Shown: positions 18,098 through 27,180, counted from the first letter of the stretch. The stretch is DNA of 64,000 bases from Achromobacter xylosoxidans A8 (GCF_000165835.1 NC_014640.1:6882001-6946000), one strand, 5' to 3'. The notes: generated from the sequence alone by a model not told the origin. A program made the numbers and translations.

Positions 18098-19860
18098 GCA
18101 GCCGCCTGCGCGGAGGCGTCTGCAGCCGGCACGCCCGCTGCCGGTCTGCCCGACGCGGCTTTGCCGGCGGCGGCGATGCTCTGTCCCGCGATGTAGCCGA
18201 AGGTCAGCGCCGGCCCCAGGGTGATGCCGGCGCCGGGATAGTTGCCGCCCATGATGCTGCAGGCATCGTTGCCCACGGCGTACAGGCCGGGGATGACGGC
18301 GCCAAGTTCGTTCAAAGCGCGGCCTTGGCCATCCACCTTCAGGCCGGCGAACGTGCCGATATCGCCGATCATGACCTTGATCGCGTAGTACGGTCCCTTC
18401 ACTATCGGCGCCACGCACGGGTTCGGACCGTGCAGCGCATCGCCCTGATAGCGGTTGTAGGCCTTGCTACCCTTGCCGAATTGCGGATCGCGTCCCAGCG
18501 CGGCCTCGCGGTTGTACGCTTCGACCGTCTGGCGCAGGCAGCCGGCATCGATGCCGGTCTTCTGCGCCAGTTCCGCCACCGACGCGGCGCGCGTCAGATA
18601 GCCCGTATCCAGATAGCGCTTGATGGGCAGCGGGAATGGCGCGACGCTGCCCAGGCCGTATTTGCGCAGGGTCTTGTGGTCGCAGATCAGCCAGGCGCAG
18701 GTATCGCCCTGCCCCTCGCATGCGCGCACCATCTCCTGCACGAAGTCATGATACGAACTGCCCTCGTTGGCGAAGCGGCGGCCGTTGCGCGTAACGGCAA
18801 TGACGCCCGGCTTGGCGCGGTCGATGAAGTGCGGCATGTAGCCCGGACTGCCGTCCTTACGCGTGACGACGGACACCGGCACCCATGCGGCCGCATTGGG
18901 CAGCGTCGTATTCACCTGCCCGCCCGCGCTCTCGGCCAGGCGCAGCCCGTCGCCGGTGTTGCCCGCGGGCGATGGCGAGTAGTGCTCCGTGCCGTTGGGC
19001 GCGTGCGCGTACAACTGCTTGCGGCGTTCGATGTCATACGGAAAACCGCCGGATGCCAGCACCACGCCGCGCGCGGCGCGCACGCGCACGGTCGCGCCGT
19101 CGCGCTGCACCACCGCGCCGCGCACGGCGCCATCCTCGATGATGAGCGACCTGGCCGGCGCATTCAGCCACAGGGGAACGCCCAGCTTGAACGCGGAAGC
19201 GGCCAGGCGTCCCGCCAGCGCATTGCCGTTGGTCAGCGTCATGCCGCGCCCATGCTTGGCCACGTCCAGGAAATGCCGCGTCAGGCGCTTGGCCACGTAC
19301 CAGGCCGAAGCCAGCGAGCGGGTGGCGCGCATGAAATGCACGATCTCCTTGCCCGAGCCCAGCATCATGCCGAACACCGTCAGTTCGGGCAGCGCGGGCG
19401 CCAGGTCCCGTACGTGCGCGCCGAGCTTGCGGCCATCGTAAGGCCGCGCCACCATCGAGCGGCCGCCCTGCTTTCCGCCGGGCGCTTCCGCGTGATAGTC
19501 GGGAAACACCAGCGGCATGTCGAACTGCACTTCGGTGTTGGATGTGAAGAAATCCACGGCACGCGGGCCATGTTCGAGAAACGCGTCGACGCGTTCGGCG
19601 TTGTAGCTGCTGCCGGCTTCGTGGCGCAGATAAGCGCGCCCCTCGTCCGGTGTTTCATGGATGCCCTGCACCTTGGCCAGCGATGTGCCCGGTATCCACA
19701 GCCAGCCGCCCGAACGCGCGGTGGAGCCGCCAAAGCGCGGCTCTTTTTCAACGATAAGGACCTTCAGGCCTGACGTCGCCGCGGTGATTGCGGCAGCCAT
19801 GCCCGACGCGCCCGACCCGACCACCAACACGTCGCAGTCGTATTGACGAGAATCTTCCAC
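18094..19860 (-). CDS. FAD-dependent oxidoreductase (3-ketosteroid dehydrogenase/fumarate reductase-like)
   Basis: A GTG at 19860 is chosen because GGAGAC lies 5-10 bases upstream and the dinucleotide-binding strand begins at residue 8; upstream in-frame residues look non-coding. The 588-residue protein has the FAD loop GSGASG (15-20), EKEPRFGGSTARSGG, and a C-terminal FAD block GGNYPGAGITLGPALTFGYIAG, as in the 3-ketosteroid-delta1-dehydrogenase and fumarate reductase flavoprotein superfamily. It likely dehydrogenates a ring or acyl substrate. It is the first gene of an operon with an SDR and a LIV transporter, controlled by the divergent IclR gene. Confidence 0.87.
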   Translation of the reverse strand: MEDSRQYDCDVLVVGSGASGMAAAITAATSGLKVLIVEKEPRFGGSTARSGGWLWIPGTSLAKVQGIHETPDEGRAYLRHEAGSSYNAERVDAFLEHGPRAVDFFTSNTEVQFDMPLVFPDYHAEAPGGKQGGRSMVARPYDGRKLGAHVRDLAPALPELTVFGMMLGSGKEIVHFMRATRSLASAWYVAKRLTRHFLDVAKHGRGMTLTNGNALAGRLAASAFKLGVPLWLNAPARSLIIEDGAVRGAVVQRDGATVRVRAARGVVLASGGFPYDIERRKQLYAHAPNGTEHYSPSPAGNTGDGLRLAESAGGQVNTTLPNAAAWVPVSVVTRKDGSPGYMPHFIDRAKPGVIAVTRNGRRFANEGSSYHDFVQEMVRACEGQGDTCAWLICDHKTLRKYGLGSVAPFPLPIKRYLDTGYLTRAASVAELAQKTGIDAGCLRQTVEAYNREAALGRDPQFGKGSKAYNRYQGDALHGPNPCVAPIVKGPYYAIKVMIGDIGTFAGLKVDGQGRALNELGAVIPGLYAVGNDACSIMGGNYPGAGITLGPALTFGYIAGQSIAAAGKAASGRPAAGVPAADASAQAAA

Positions 19861-19930
19861 GTTGTCTCCATACCCTTGGGGGGTGGCCTGCTCCCGATCG
19901 CGAAACCGGGGCGGCCTTCTTATTCTTTCG

Positions 19931-19959
19931 ACTGTAGAGAACGCATTTGATAATGTCAA
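19931..19959 (-). promoter_or_regulatory. Promoter and putative IclR operator of the flavoprotein-LIV operon
   Basis: On the minus strand a perfect -35 TTGACA (rc of 19954-19959) is separated by 17 bases from a -10 TACAGT (rc of 19931-19936). The -35 lies inside a short inverted repeat, TTGA-taatg-TCAA (19947-19959), a fitting place for a repressor to bind. The start codon is about 65 bases downstream. Confidence 0.6.
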
Positions 19960-20015
19960 TATGGTTCACGATTAGCGAAAGTACTAACATAGGCAATCAC
20001 ATTCGATAAAAGAAA

Positions 20016-20864
20016 ATGGCCACCAGACCCAGCTCCGGCAAGCGCACTGCCGATCGCACGCCCGCCTCGCCGCCGCGCAGGCGCGGCATCCAGTCCATCG
20101 AAGTCGGCGGCAAGATCCTGCTGGCGCTGCTGGAACATTCGTCCTCGCTGCCCTTGGGCGCGCTGGCCAAGGCCGCCGGCATGTCTGGCGCCAATGCCCA
20201 CGCCTATCTCGTCAGCTATGGCAATCTGGGCCTGGTCAGACAGGACCCGAACAGCGGCGAATATGAACTGGGTCCGCTCGCGCTGCAGCTGGGCCTGGCT
20301 GCGTTGCACCGGCTCGATCCCATCAAGATCGCCATCCCGATGACGCGCGAATTCGCCGAAAGAACCGGCCAGACCATCGCTATCGCGGTGCTCGGCAACC
20401 TCGGGCCGGTCATCGTGCATCTGCACGAATCCAACTACCCCATCCACGTCAACATGCGCACCGGCACGGTCATGTCGCTGACCAACACCGCGACGGGCAA
20501 GGTATTCGCGGCGCTGCTGCCGCCGAAGAAGATCGAAAGCCTGCTGCACGAAGACCATCTGCGCCTGGGCGCGGTGCCTTCATTGGGCCAGACCGAGAAA
20601 TTCGAACGGACCCTGCGTGAAGTCCGTCAGCGAGGGGTGGCCCGCGCCGTCGGCGATCCCATCCCCGGCATCAATGGCCTGAGCGCGCCCGTGTTCGATT
20701 CGAACGGCAACGTCGTGCTCGCGATCACCGCGATCGGCGCGGCCGGCGTGTTCGACGTGCGCTGGAGCAGTCCGCTGATCGACGACATCAAGCGCTGCGC
20801 CGACGCCATCTCGGCGGAGCTGGGTTGGCAGAACCGCGACGCGCGCGCGACGCGCCAGGACTAG
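20016..20864 (+). CDS. IclR-family transcriptional regulator
   Basis: This 282-residue regulator has an N-terminal winged helix (IQSIEVGGKILLALLE; LPLGALAKAAGMSGANAHAYL) and a C-terminal IclR effector domain (TNTATGKVFAALLPP; GINGLSAPVFDSNGNVVLAITAIG). It is transcribed divergently from the FAD oxidoreductase operon with a 155-base intergenic region that carries a good promoter and an inverted repeat. IclR members usually sense a pathway intermediate and act locally, so control of the neighbouring operon is the natural inference. A strong hairpin follows its stop. Confidence 0.92.
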   Translation: MATRPSSGKRTADRTPASPPRRRGIQSIEVGGKILLALLEHSSSLPLGALAKAAGMSGANAHAYLVSYGNLGLVRQDPNSGEYELGPLALQLGLAALHRLDPIKIAIPMTREFAERTGQTIAIAVLGNLGPVIVHLHESNYPIHVNMRTGTVMSLTNTATGKVFAALLPPKKIESLLHEDHLRLGAVPSLGQTEKFERTLREVRQRGVARAVGDPIPGINGLSAPVFDSNGNVVLAITAIGAAGVFDVRWSSPLIDDIKRCADAISAELGWQNRDARATRQD

Positions 20865-20876
20865 AACCGGCAAAGC

Positions 20877-20915
20877 AAAAGGCCGCTGCGCGGATGCATC
20901 CGTGCAGCGGCCTTC
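20877..20915. terminator. Hairpin terminator between iclR-type gene and dsbD
   Basis: GGCCGCTGC (20881-20889) pairs with GCAGCGGCC (20904-20912), with an inner CGGAT/ATCCG extension. On the minus strand it is followed by TTTTGCTTTG, so it best fits termination of dsbD transcripts; on the plus strand the T-run is weak. Confidence 0.6.
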
Positions 20916-20954
20916 ATGTATTGCAGATCAGCCTTGCGGCAAGCGCGCGGCGCT

Positions 20955-22856
20955 TCAGCGCACCAGCACCTTGTCCAGCGATTCGGTGAAGCGCTTGGCG
21001 TCCTGGAAGCCCACCACGCGCGCCTCGGGCAATTCCTTGCCTCCCGGTTCGAAAAACATGATGCCCGGCGGGCCGAACAGGCGGAAGCGCTTGAGCAGCG
21101 CGCGGTCGTCGGCGTTGTTCGCGGTCACGTCGGCCTGCACCAGCAACATGCCCGACATGCGCTGCGCGACGCCCGGATCGGTGAACGTAAAGCGCTCCAT
21201 CTCGCGGCACGACACGCACCAGTCGGCGTAGAAATCCAGCATCACAGGCTGGCTGCTTTGCGCCAGCAAGGCGTCCAGTTCGGCGTTGTTGCGCACGCGG
21301 GTGAAATGCACCTCGCCATTGTTGGCCGCCGTGGCGGCACTCGCGCCAGCAGGCGCACCGGCACGCGCTGCCAGGTGCGACAGGGGTTGCAGCACGTCGC
21401 GCCCGCCGCTGGCCGCACCGATGAGCCAGGCCGCCGCCGCCAGCGCCAGCAACAAGCCCACGCCCTTGCCGAACATGCGTGCCGAACCCGCGCCTTCCGG
21501 CAAGGCATCGAAAGCCCGCAGCATCACGGCGCCCACCACGGCCAGGAAGGCCCAGCCCGTCATCTGCACCCAGGTCGGCACCACCGGGATCAGCATCCAC
21601 CAGGCGGTCGCCAGCAACAGCATGCCGAACAGACGCTTCACGCCGTCCATCCAGGGACCGGCCTTGGGCAGCAAGACGCCCGAGGACGCGCCCACGATCA
21701 ACAGCGGCACGCCCATGCCCCACGCCATCGCGAACAGGGCCGATCCGCCCAGCACCACGTCGCCGGTCTGCGAGATGTACAGCAGCGCGCCGGCCAGCGG
21801 CGCGGCCACGCAGGGCCCGACGATCAGCGCCGACAAGGCGCCCATCACCAGCGCCCCGGTGTAACGCCCGCCCGGGATGCGCGCCGAGCGTTGCGACAGC
21901 CAACCCTGAACGCCGGCCGGCATTTGGAACGTGAAGGCATCGAACATGGCCAGCGCCAGCACGGCCAGCAGTATCGCGAAGAGCGTGAGGATCCACGGCG
22001 TCTGCAGCCAGGCAGCGAGTCCCGCTCCGCTCAGTCCTGCGGCCACGCCCAGGGCCGTGTAAACGACCGACATGCCGAGCACGTAGGTCGCGGCCAGCGC
22101 CAGGCCGCGGCCGCGCGACGGTTTGGCCTGCGCCGCGCCGCCCAGCACGATGGACGAGAGGATGGGAATCATGGGGAGCACGCAGGGCGTGAAGGCCAGC
22201 AGCAGGCCCAGCACCAGGAACACGCCAGCGGTCTTGACCCAGCCCAGCCCGCCCAGCGCGTCGGCCAGGCCGGTATCGCCGGCATTGACCAGCGCGCCCA
22301 GGCCGCCCGAGGTACCCGATGCAGCCGCGGGGCTTCCTCCCGGACCAGCCAGCGCGTAGCCGCCAGCCACCGGGGTCAATTTCACACTGCTGTCCATGGG
22401 TGGATAGCACAGGCCCGCGTCCGCGCAGCCCTGCGCGGTCAGGGTCAGGGTGAAAGGCTGTCCGCCTGCGGTCACCGGCACGCGGATCACCACGTCCTGG
22501 TGAAAGACCTCCATGTCCTTTTCAAAGGTCGGGTCGTACTTGACCTCACCCTTGGGATAGACGGCTTCGCCCAGGGTGGCGGCGCCCATGGGACTGATGG
22601 TGATGCCGAAGCGTTCCCGGTACATGTAATAGCCGGGCGCGACGCGGTAGCGCATTTCCAGCGTATCGGGCGCCACCATCTGGGCGCTGAACGCGAAGGC
22701 CTTCTCAGGATCCAGGAACTCGGCCTCGGCGCGCGCGGCCGCCTGCCAGCCCAGCAACAGCAGCATCATGGCCAGCAAGGCTGCAAGATGCCTGAAGAAG
22801 GCGCGTGACGCGCAGGACTCGCGCCGGGGCGCGCCGATACCGGCTAGTTGCAACAT
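20955..22856 (-). CDS. dsbD: Thiol:disulfide interchange protein DsbD
   Basis: This 633-residue protein has all three DsbD parts. The N-terminal periplasmic domain holds the Cys pair in GCADAGLCYPP. The membrane domain has the paired cysteines in FTPCVLPMIPI and VGPCVAAPLAGAL across about eight helices. The C-terminal thioredoxin-like domain has DWCVSCREME. It carries electrons from cytosolic thioredoxin to the periplasm for disulfide isomerisation and for keeping apocytochrome cysteines reduced, a need shared with the ResB/CcsB system in this window. Its ATG overlaps the cutA stop by one base (TGATG). A long hydrophobic leader follows a basic start. Confidence 0.95.
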   Translation of the reverse strand: MLQLAGIGAPRRESCASRAFFRHLAALLAMMLLLLGWQAAARAEAEFLDPEKAFAFSAQMVAPDTLEMRYRVAPGYYMYRERFGITISPMGAATLGEAVYPKGEVKYDPTFEKDMEVFHQDVVIRVPVTAGGQPFTLTLTAQGCADAGLCYPPMDSSVKLTPVAGGYALAGPGGSPAAASGTSGGLGALVNAGDTGLADALGGLGWVKTAGVFLVLGLLLAFTPCVLPMIPILSSIVLGGAAQAKPSRGRGLALAATYVLGMSVVYTALGVAAGLSGAGLAAWLQTPWILTLFAILLAVLALAMFDAFTFQMPAGVQGWLSQRSARIPGGRYTGALVMGALSALIVGPCVAAPLAGALLYISQTGDVVLGGSALFAMAWGMGVPLLIVGASSGVLLPKAGPWMDGVKRLFGMLLLATAWWMLIPVVPTWVQMTGWAFLAVVGAVMLRAFDALPEGAGSARMFGKGVGLLLALAAAAWLIGAASGGRDVLQPLSHLAARAGAPAGASAATAANNGEVHFTRVRNNAELDALLAQSSQPVMLDFYADWCVSCREMERFTFTDPGVAQRMSGMLLVQADVTANNADDRALLKRFRLFGPPGIMFFEPGGKELPEARVVGFQDAKRFTESLDKVLVR

Positions 22857-23203
22857 CAGTCTCTCTTGTTCTGCGTGACGGCCGTCTGCTCACGCACCCA
22901 GTCCAGATAGGGCGCGGCGCCGCCGATGACGGGCAGCACGATGATCTCGGGCACATCGTAGGGATGCATCTGCGCCAGGGCCTGCACTACAGCCTGGTGG
23001 CGCGCGTATGTGGTCTTGATGTGGATGGGGATTTCTTCCGCCCCTTCGACCTCTCCTTTCCACATGTAGATGGACAGGCCCGGCGCGCCAAGGTTCACGC
23101 AAGCGGCCAGGCCGTCTTCAACCAGGATATGCGCAATCCGCTTGGCCAGCAGCAGGTCGGGCGCATTGCTGATGACCAGCACAACGTCGTCATCTCGCAA
23201 CAT
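22856..23203 (-). CDS. cutA: Divalent-cation tolerance protein CutA
   Basis: From the ATG at 23203, which has GAGGAG just upstream, the protein is 115 residues (MLRDDDVVLV). It shows the CutA core: NAPDLLLAKRIAHILVEDGLAACVN, YMWKGEVEGAEEIPIHIKT and PYDVPEIIVLPVIGG. CutA forms a trimer with a ferredoxin-like fold related to PII proteins; its role in metal tolerance is loosely defined. It is translationally coupled to dsbD, an arrangement known in other proteobacteria. Confidence 0.93.
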   Translation of the reverse strand: MLRDDDVVLVISNAPDLLLAKRIAHILVEDGLAACVNLGAPGLSIYMWKGEVEGAEEIPIHIKTTYARHQAVVQALAQMHPYDVPEIIVLPVIGGAAPYLDWVREQTAVTQNKRD

Positions 23204-23316
23204 GGAAGCTCCTCGGGATACCCGTATGGGACATAACTCAGGGTATTTTATCGGTATTGCGGCCATCGACCGGATCCGCCGGGCCTGAACGCGCCGCCGC
23301 TCCCACCGAGGCACGC

Positions 23317-23754
23317 ATGTCCGATAACTGCCTGTTCTGCCGCATCGCCCGCCACGAAATCCCTGCGCACGTGATCCACGAAGACGAGCGCCTGCTGGCG
23401 TTTCTCGATATCCATCCGGTGCGCCCCGGGCACACGCTCATCATCCCGAAGCAGCACTATCCCTATTACGAAGACATGCCGGCCGACCTGGCGGGCAGCA
23501 TCCTCAACCTGGGACAGAGGCTCGGGCGTCACATGAAGCGCCTGTATGACGTGGAGCGCGTGGGCTTCGCCTTCACTGGCATCCACGTGGCGCACGCGCA
23601 TGCGCACGTCATCCCCATGCATCATCCGCAGGACGTCACGTCCACCCAATACATCGAGCAGCAGGACCTGACTTTCAAGATGCCGCCCCAGCCCGACGCG
23701 GCAGCGCTGGTCGCAACGGCGGCGCAATTGCGGGGCGAACTGCACGCCTCGTAG
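23317..23754 (+). CDS. HIT-family nucleotide hydrolase
   Basis: The ATG at 23317 (MSDNCLFCRI) gives 145 residues, the usual length. The histidine-triad motif is present as HAHAHVIPMH, and CLFCRIARHEIPAHVIHEDE is the typical N-terminus with zinc-type cysteines. HIT proteins hydrolyse phosphoramidates or dinucleoside polyphosphates in the cytosol. It is divergent from cutA and ends just before the alpha-operon terminator. Confidence 0.92.
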   Translation: MSDNCLFCRIARHEIPAHVIHEDERLLAFLDIHPVRPGHTLIIPKQHYPYYEDMPADLAGSILNLGQRLGRHMKRLYDVERVGFAFTGIHVAHAHAHVIPMHHPQDVTSTQYIEQQDLTFKMPPQPDAAALVATAAQLRGELHAS

Positions 23755-23769
23755 CGCGCGGCGGCTGCA

Positions 23770-23807
23770 CAAAAAAAACAAGGGCGGGTCCGAAGACCCG
23801 CCCTTGT
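23770..23807 (-). terminator. Alpha ribosomal operon terminator (also end of HIT gene)
   Basis: A 13-base perfect stem (23778-23790 with 23795-23807) with a CGAA loop is followed on the minus strand by eight T (23771-23778). It lies 20 bases after the rplQ stop and is a textbook intrinsic terminator. The plus strand lacks a T-run, so its effect on the HIT gene would be weaker. Confidence 0.9.
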
Positions 23808-23827
23808 CGCTTATCGAGCTACCGAAG

Positions 23828-24220
23828 TTATTCGGCGCTGTCCTCAGCGGCTTCATCAACTTCCGGACGGTCAACCAGTTCCATGAAAGCCATGGGAGCG
23901 TTGTCGCCTTGACGGAAGCCCATCTTCAGCACGCGGGTGTAGCCGCCGTTACGGGCCGCGTAGCGCGGGCCGATTTCGGCGAACAGCTTCACCACGGCAT
24001 CGCGATCGCGCAGACGGGCAAAAGCCAGACGCTTGTTCGCGAGGGTGGGCTCCTTGCCCAGCGTGATCAGGGGTTCGATGACGCGGCGCAATTCTTTCGC
24101 CTTCGGCAGCGTGGTCTTGATGGCTTCGTGGGTGATCAACGAAACGGCCATGTTGCGGAACATGGCAAGACGGTGACTGCTGGTGCGGTTGAGCTTACGC
24201 AAGCCATTACCGTGACGCAT
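23828..24220 (-). CDS. rplQ: 50S ribosomal protein L17
   Basis: The 130-residue protein begins with the L17 signature ([17 protein letters not shown]) and ends in an acidic tail ([10 protein letters not shown]). L17 sits near the peptide exit tunnel of the large subunit. It is the last gene of the alpha operon, 184 bases after rpoA; that gap contains a perfect hairpin. A strong terminator follows. Confidence 0.97.
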   Translation of the reverse strand: MRHGNGLRKLNRTSSHRLAMFRNMAVSLITHEAIKTTLPKAKELRRVIEPLITLGKEPTLANKRLAFARLRDRDAVVKLFAEIGPRYAARNGGYTRVLKMGFRQGDNAPMAFMELVDRPEVDEAAEDSAE

Positions 24221-24339
24221 GATAAGTTTCCTTTGAATCTAAAGATGGCTGTCGCCATCGGGTTGCCGGCTCTTCTATCAACCTGCAATCAGGCCGCGGT
24301 CCGGTAGAAAACGGTGCATTTTACGACGATTTCGCAAAC

Positions 24340-24360
24340 CAGCCGGCGCAAGGCCGGCTG
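24340..24360 (-). promoter_or_regulatory. Intercistronic hairpin between rpoA and rplQ
   Basis: CAGCCGGC (24340-24347) and GCCGGCTG (24353-24360) form an 8-base perfect stem with a 5-base loop. No T-run follows on the minus strand, so it is more likely an mRNA processing or stability element than a terminator. Confidence 0.5.
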
Positions 24361-24404
24361 CCCGCGGGAACCGCCCCTTTTCAGGCGCGGCACCCTTGCA
24401 AGAC

Positions 24405-25391
24405 TTAGGGACGCTCCAGGCCCAGCGGGGGCCAGTTTTCGAGCTTCATGCCCAGCGTCAGGCCGCGTGCGGCCAGGACTTCCTTGATCTCGTTGAGCGA
24501 CTTGCGACCCAGGTTCGGGGTCTTGAGCAGCTCGTTTTCGGTACGCTGGATCAGGTCGCCGATGTAGTAGATGTTTTCGGCCTTCAAGCAGTTGGCCGAA
24601 CGCACGGTCAGTTCCAGGTCGTCGACCGGGCGCAGCAGCACCGGATCGATCTGCGGCGTGCCGCGGACCGGGGCTTCGTACGAATCGCCTGCGCCTTCCA
24701 GGGCGGCGAAGACCGAGATCTGGTCCATCAGGATGCGGGCCGACTGGCGCACCGCTTCCTCGGGCGAGATCACGCCGTTGGTTTCGATGTCCAGGACCAG
24801 CTTGTCCAGGTCGGTACGCTGTTCCACGCGGGCGCTTTCAACGGCGTAGCTGACGCGGCGGACCGGGCTGAACGAGGCGTCCAGAACGATGCGGCCGATG
24901 GTGTGGGTGCGGTCTTCCGACAGCGCGCGCACGTTGCCCGGCACGTAGCCGCGGCCCTTTTCGACCTTGATCTGCATTTCCAGCTTGCCTGCGTCCGTCA
25001 GGTTGCAGATGGCATGGCCGGGGTTGATGATCTCGACGTCGTGCGGCAGCTCGATGTCGCTGGCCAGCACGGTGCCCGCGCCAGTCTTGCGCAGGACCAG
25101 GGTCACTTCGTCGCGGTTGTGCAGCTTGAAGACCACGCCCTTCAGGTTCAGCAGGATGTCGACGACATCTTCGCGAACGCCCGGGATGGTCGAGTATTCG
25201 TGCACCACGCCCGTCATCTGGACTTCGGTCGGCGCGTAGCCGGTCATCGAAGACAGCAGGATGCGGCGCAGGGCGTTGCCCAGCGTGTGACCGTAGCCAC
25301 GCTCGAACGGCTCCATCACGATCTTGGCATGGTGCGTGCCGACCGGTTCGACTTCAATGGAGCGCGGCTTCAGGAAACCTTGAGTGGACAT
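24405..25391 (-). CDS. rpoA: RNA polymerase alpha subunit
   Basis: This 328-residue protein has the N-terminal assembly domain ([34 protein letters not shown]) and the C-terminal DNA- and activator-binding domain (about 250-320), including R264 in [13 protein letters not shown], the equivalent of E. coli R265 that contacts UP elements. It is preceded by rpsD with a 214-base gap holding two hairpins and followed by rplQ after a hairpin. The gaps around rpoA are longer than others in this operon. Confidence 0.98.
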   Translation of the reverse strand: MSTQGFLKPRSIEVEPVGTHHAKIVMEPFERGYGHTLGNALRRILLSSMTGYAPTEVQMTGVVHEYSTIPGVREDVVDILLNLKGVVFKLHNRDEVTLVLRKTGAGTVLASDIELPHDVEIINPGHAICNLTDAGKLEMQIKVEKGRGYVPGNVRALSEDRTHTIGRIVLDASFSPVRRVSYAVESARVEQRTDLDKLVLDIETNGVISPEEAVRQSARILMDQISVFAALEGAGDSYEAPVRGTPQIDPVLLRPVDDLELTVRSANCLKAENIYYIGDLIQRTENELLKTPNLGRKSLNEIKEVLAARGLTLGMKLENWPPLGLERP

Positions 25392-25501
25392 TTACTGTGT
25401 TCCTTTTCAATACCCTCGGCTCGTTACACCGATAAGGCTGATGGACAGGGTGAAACTTGAAACGCGGACGGCGCCAAAACACCGGCCGATACTTACCGCA
25501 A

Positions 25502-25533
25502 AGCCCGCTCCGCCAAAAAGCGGAAAGCGGGCT
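25502..25533 (-). promoter_or_regulatory. Large intercistronic hairpin upstream of rpoA
   Basis: AGCCCGCT-CCGC (25502-25513) pairs with GCGG-aa-AGCGGGCT (25520-25533), a 12-base stem with a two-base bulge and a six-base loop. It lies about 110 bases before the rpoA start. No T-run follows on the minus strand. Confidence 0.55.
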
Positions 25534-25569
25534 GCTGCGGAGCGTGCAAACGGGTCGCGAGACCAGCTC

Positions 25570-25597
25570 GCCGGCGCACTGCGAAGGTAGCGCCGGC
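25570..25597 (-). promoter_or_regulatory. Second hairpin just after rpsD
   Basis: GCCGGCGC (25570-25577) and GCGCCGGC (25590-25597) form a perfect 8-base stem with a 12-base loop, 8 bases after the rpsD stop. With the neighbouring larger hairpin it makes a tandem structure between rpsD and rpoA. Confidence 0.5.
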
Positions 25598-25605
25598 AGG
25601 CCTGA

Positions 25606-26229
25606 TTAACGCGAGTACAGTTCGACGACCATCGATTCGTTGATGTCGCGAGCGACGTCAGCGCGATCGGGGGCCGACTTGAACGTACCGGTCAACTTGG
25701 TCGTATCGACTTCCACCCACTGGGGGATGCCGATGCTGGTGGCCAGATCGAGCGATTCCTTGATGCGGCCTTGCTTCTTGGCCTTTTCGCGGATCGACAC
25801 GACGTCGCCAGCCTTGACCAGCATCGAAGCGATGTCAGCCGTGTGGCCGTTCAGTTCGATGGCGCGGTGGCTCACCAGCTGGCGAGCTTCGGCGCGCGTC
25901 GAGCCGAAGCCCATGCGGTAGACGACGTTGTCCAGGCGCGATTCCAGCAGCTGGATCAGCGTTTCGCCGGTGTTGCCACGGCGGCGCTCGGCTTCAGCGA
26001 AGTACTTGCGGAATTGCTTTTCCAGCACGCCGTACATGCGCTTCAGCTTTTGCTTTTCGCGCAGCTGCAGGCCGTAGTCGGAAGTGCGGGCACCCGAAGT
26101 GCGGCCGTGTTGGCCAGGCTTGGAATCCAGCTTGCACTTGGAATCCAGCGAGCGACGGGCGCTCTTCAGGAACAGGTCAGTACCCTCGCGGCGCGAGAGC
26201 TTGCATTTGGGTCCAATATAACGTGCCAT
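25606..26229 (-). CDS. rpsD: 30S ribosomal protein S4
   Basis: The 207-residue protein begins [20 protein letters not shown] and has the S4 RNA-binding domain ([29 protein letters not shown]). Only one cysteine is left in the N-terminus, so it is the zinc-free form. S4 nucleates 30S assembly on 16S rRNA and in E. coli represses the alpha operon by binding near rpsM. It follows rpsK by 11 bases. Confidence 0.97.
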   Translation of the reverse strand: MARYIGPKCKLSRREGTDLFLKSARRSLDSKCKLDSKPGQHGRTSGARTSDYGLQLREKQKLKRMYGVLEKQFRKYFAEAERRRGNTGETLIQLLESRLDNVVYRMGFGSTRAEARQLVSHRAIELNGHTADIASMLVKAGDVVSIREKAKKQGRIKESLDLATSIGIPQWVEVDTTKLTGTFKSAPDRADVARDINESMVVELYSR

Positions 26230-26240
26230 GTGGATTCCCT

Positions 26241-26642
26241 TTAGATACGACGACGCTTCGGCGGACGGCAGCCGTTGTGCGGAACGGGCGTGATGTCGGC
26301 GATGGACGAAATCTTGATGCCCAGCGCGTTCAGAGCGCGGACCGACGATTCGCGACCGGGGCCGGGGCCCTTGATGCGCACTTCCAGCGTCTTGATGCCG
26401 TACTCCAGCGCGACGCGGCCAGCCGTTTCAGCAGCGACCTGCGCGGCGAACGGGGTCGACTTGCGCGAGCCCTTGAAGCCAGCACCGCCCGACGTGGCCC
26501 ACGACAGTGCGTTGCCCTGACGGTCGGTGATGGTGATGATGGTGTTGTTGAACGAAGCGTGAACGTGCGCGATGCCGTCCGAGACGTTCTTCTTGACCTT
26601 TTTGCGCACGCGCGAAGCGCCGCTGGTGGAAGCTTTCGCCAT
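26241..26642 (-). CDS. rpsK: 30S ribosomal protein S11
   Basis: The 133-residue protein ends with the invariant [11 protein letters not shown] and carries [22 protein letters not shown]11 lines the 30S platform near the mRNA exit. The N-terminus is Ser/Lys-rich, as in betaproteobacteria. It lies 15 bases after rpsM in the alpha operon. Confidence 0.97.
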   Translation of the reverse strand: MAKASTSGASRVRKKVKKNVSDGIAHVHASFNNTIITITDRQGNALSWATSGGAGFKGSRKSTPFAAQVAAETAGRVALEYGIKTLEVRIKGPGPGRESSVRALNALGIKISSIADITPVPHNGCRPPKRRRI

Positions 26643-26657
26643 AATCCAGTTCCTCGA

Positions 26658-27023
26658 TTATTTCTTCAGGGACGCAGCAGCACGACGCGGGCCCTTGCGG
26701 GTCCGGGCGTTGGTGCGAGTGCGCTGGCCGCGCACGGGCAAACCGCGCTTGTGACGCATACCGCGGTAGGTTCCCAGGTCGATCAAACGCTTGATCGAGA
26801 GCTGTACTTCACGACGCAGGTCGCCTTCAACCGTGAACAGACCAACATGTTCGCGGACGCGTTCCAATTCAGCGTCGTTCAGATCCTTGACCTTTTTGTC
26901 AAAGGGTACGTTTGCCGCTTCGCAAATCTTGCGAGCGCGCGTACGACCAATGCCAAAAATGGCGGTCAGTCCGATCTCGGCGTGCTGTTGCGGCGGGATG
27001 TTAATGCCAGCAATACGGGCCAT
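26658..27023 (-). CDS. rpsM: 30S ribosomal protein S13
   Basis: The 121-residue protein begins [20 protein letters not shown] and has the helix-turn-helix [11 protein letters not shown] and the basic tail [18 protein letters not shown]13 sits in the 30S head and contacts the P-site tRNA and L5. In E. coli the S4 translational operator lies at the start of this gene; the gap of 43 bases after rpmJ leaves room for only a small structure here. Confidence 0.97.
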   Translation of the reverse strand: MARIAGINIPPQQHAEIGLTAIFGIGRTRARKICEAANVPFDKKVKDLNDAELERVREHVGLFTVEGDLRREVQLSIKRLIDLGTYRGMRHKRGLPVRGQRTRTNARTRKGPRRAAASLKK

Positions 27024-27066
27024 GACTATTCCTTGAATAAATCTGTTGCGTAGTCGCTAACCCGAG

Positions 27067-27180
27067 TTAGCCTTGACGCTGCTTGTGACGCGGGTCGGTG
27101 CAGATAACGCGCACCACGCCGTGACGTTTGATAACTTTGCAGTTGCGGCAGATCCGCTTAACCGATGCCATTACTTTCAT
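27067..27180 (-). CDS. rpmJ: 50S ribosomal protein L36 (zinc-binding form)
   Basis: This 37-codon gene is too short for many gene finders. Translation from the ATG at 27180 gives [16 protein letters not shown] followed by a basic C-terminus. Zinc ligands C11, C14, C27 and H32 (C-x2-C, C-x4-H) are all present, so it is the zinc-containing type. It sits between infA and rpsM, as usual in betaproteobacteria. Confidence 0.95.

Noticed and set aside
17941..19773. A 610-residue open frame opposite the FAD oxidoreductase
   Set aside because: Shadow frame; the minus strand carries FAD-binding motifs and a ribosome binding site.
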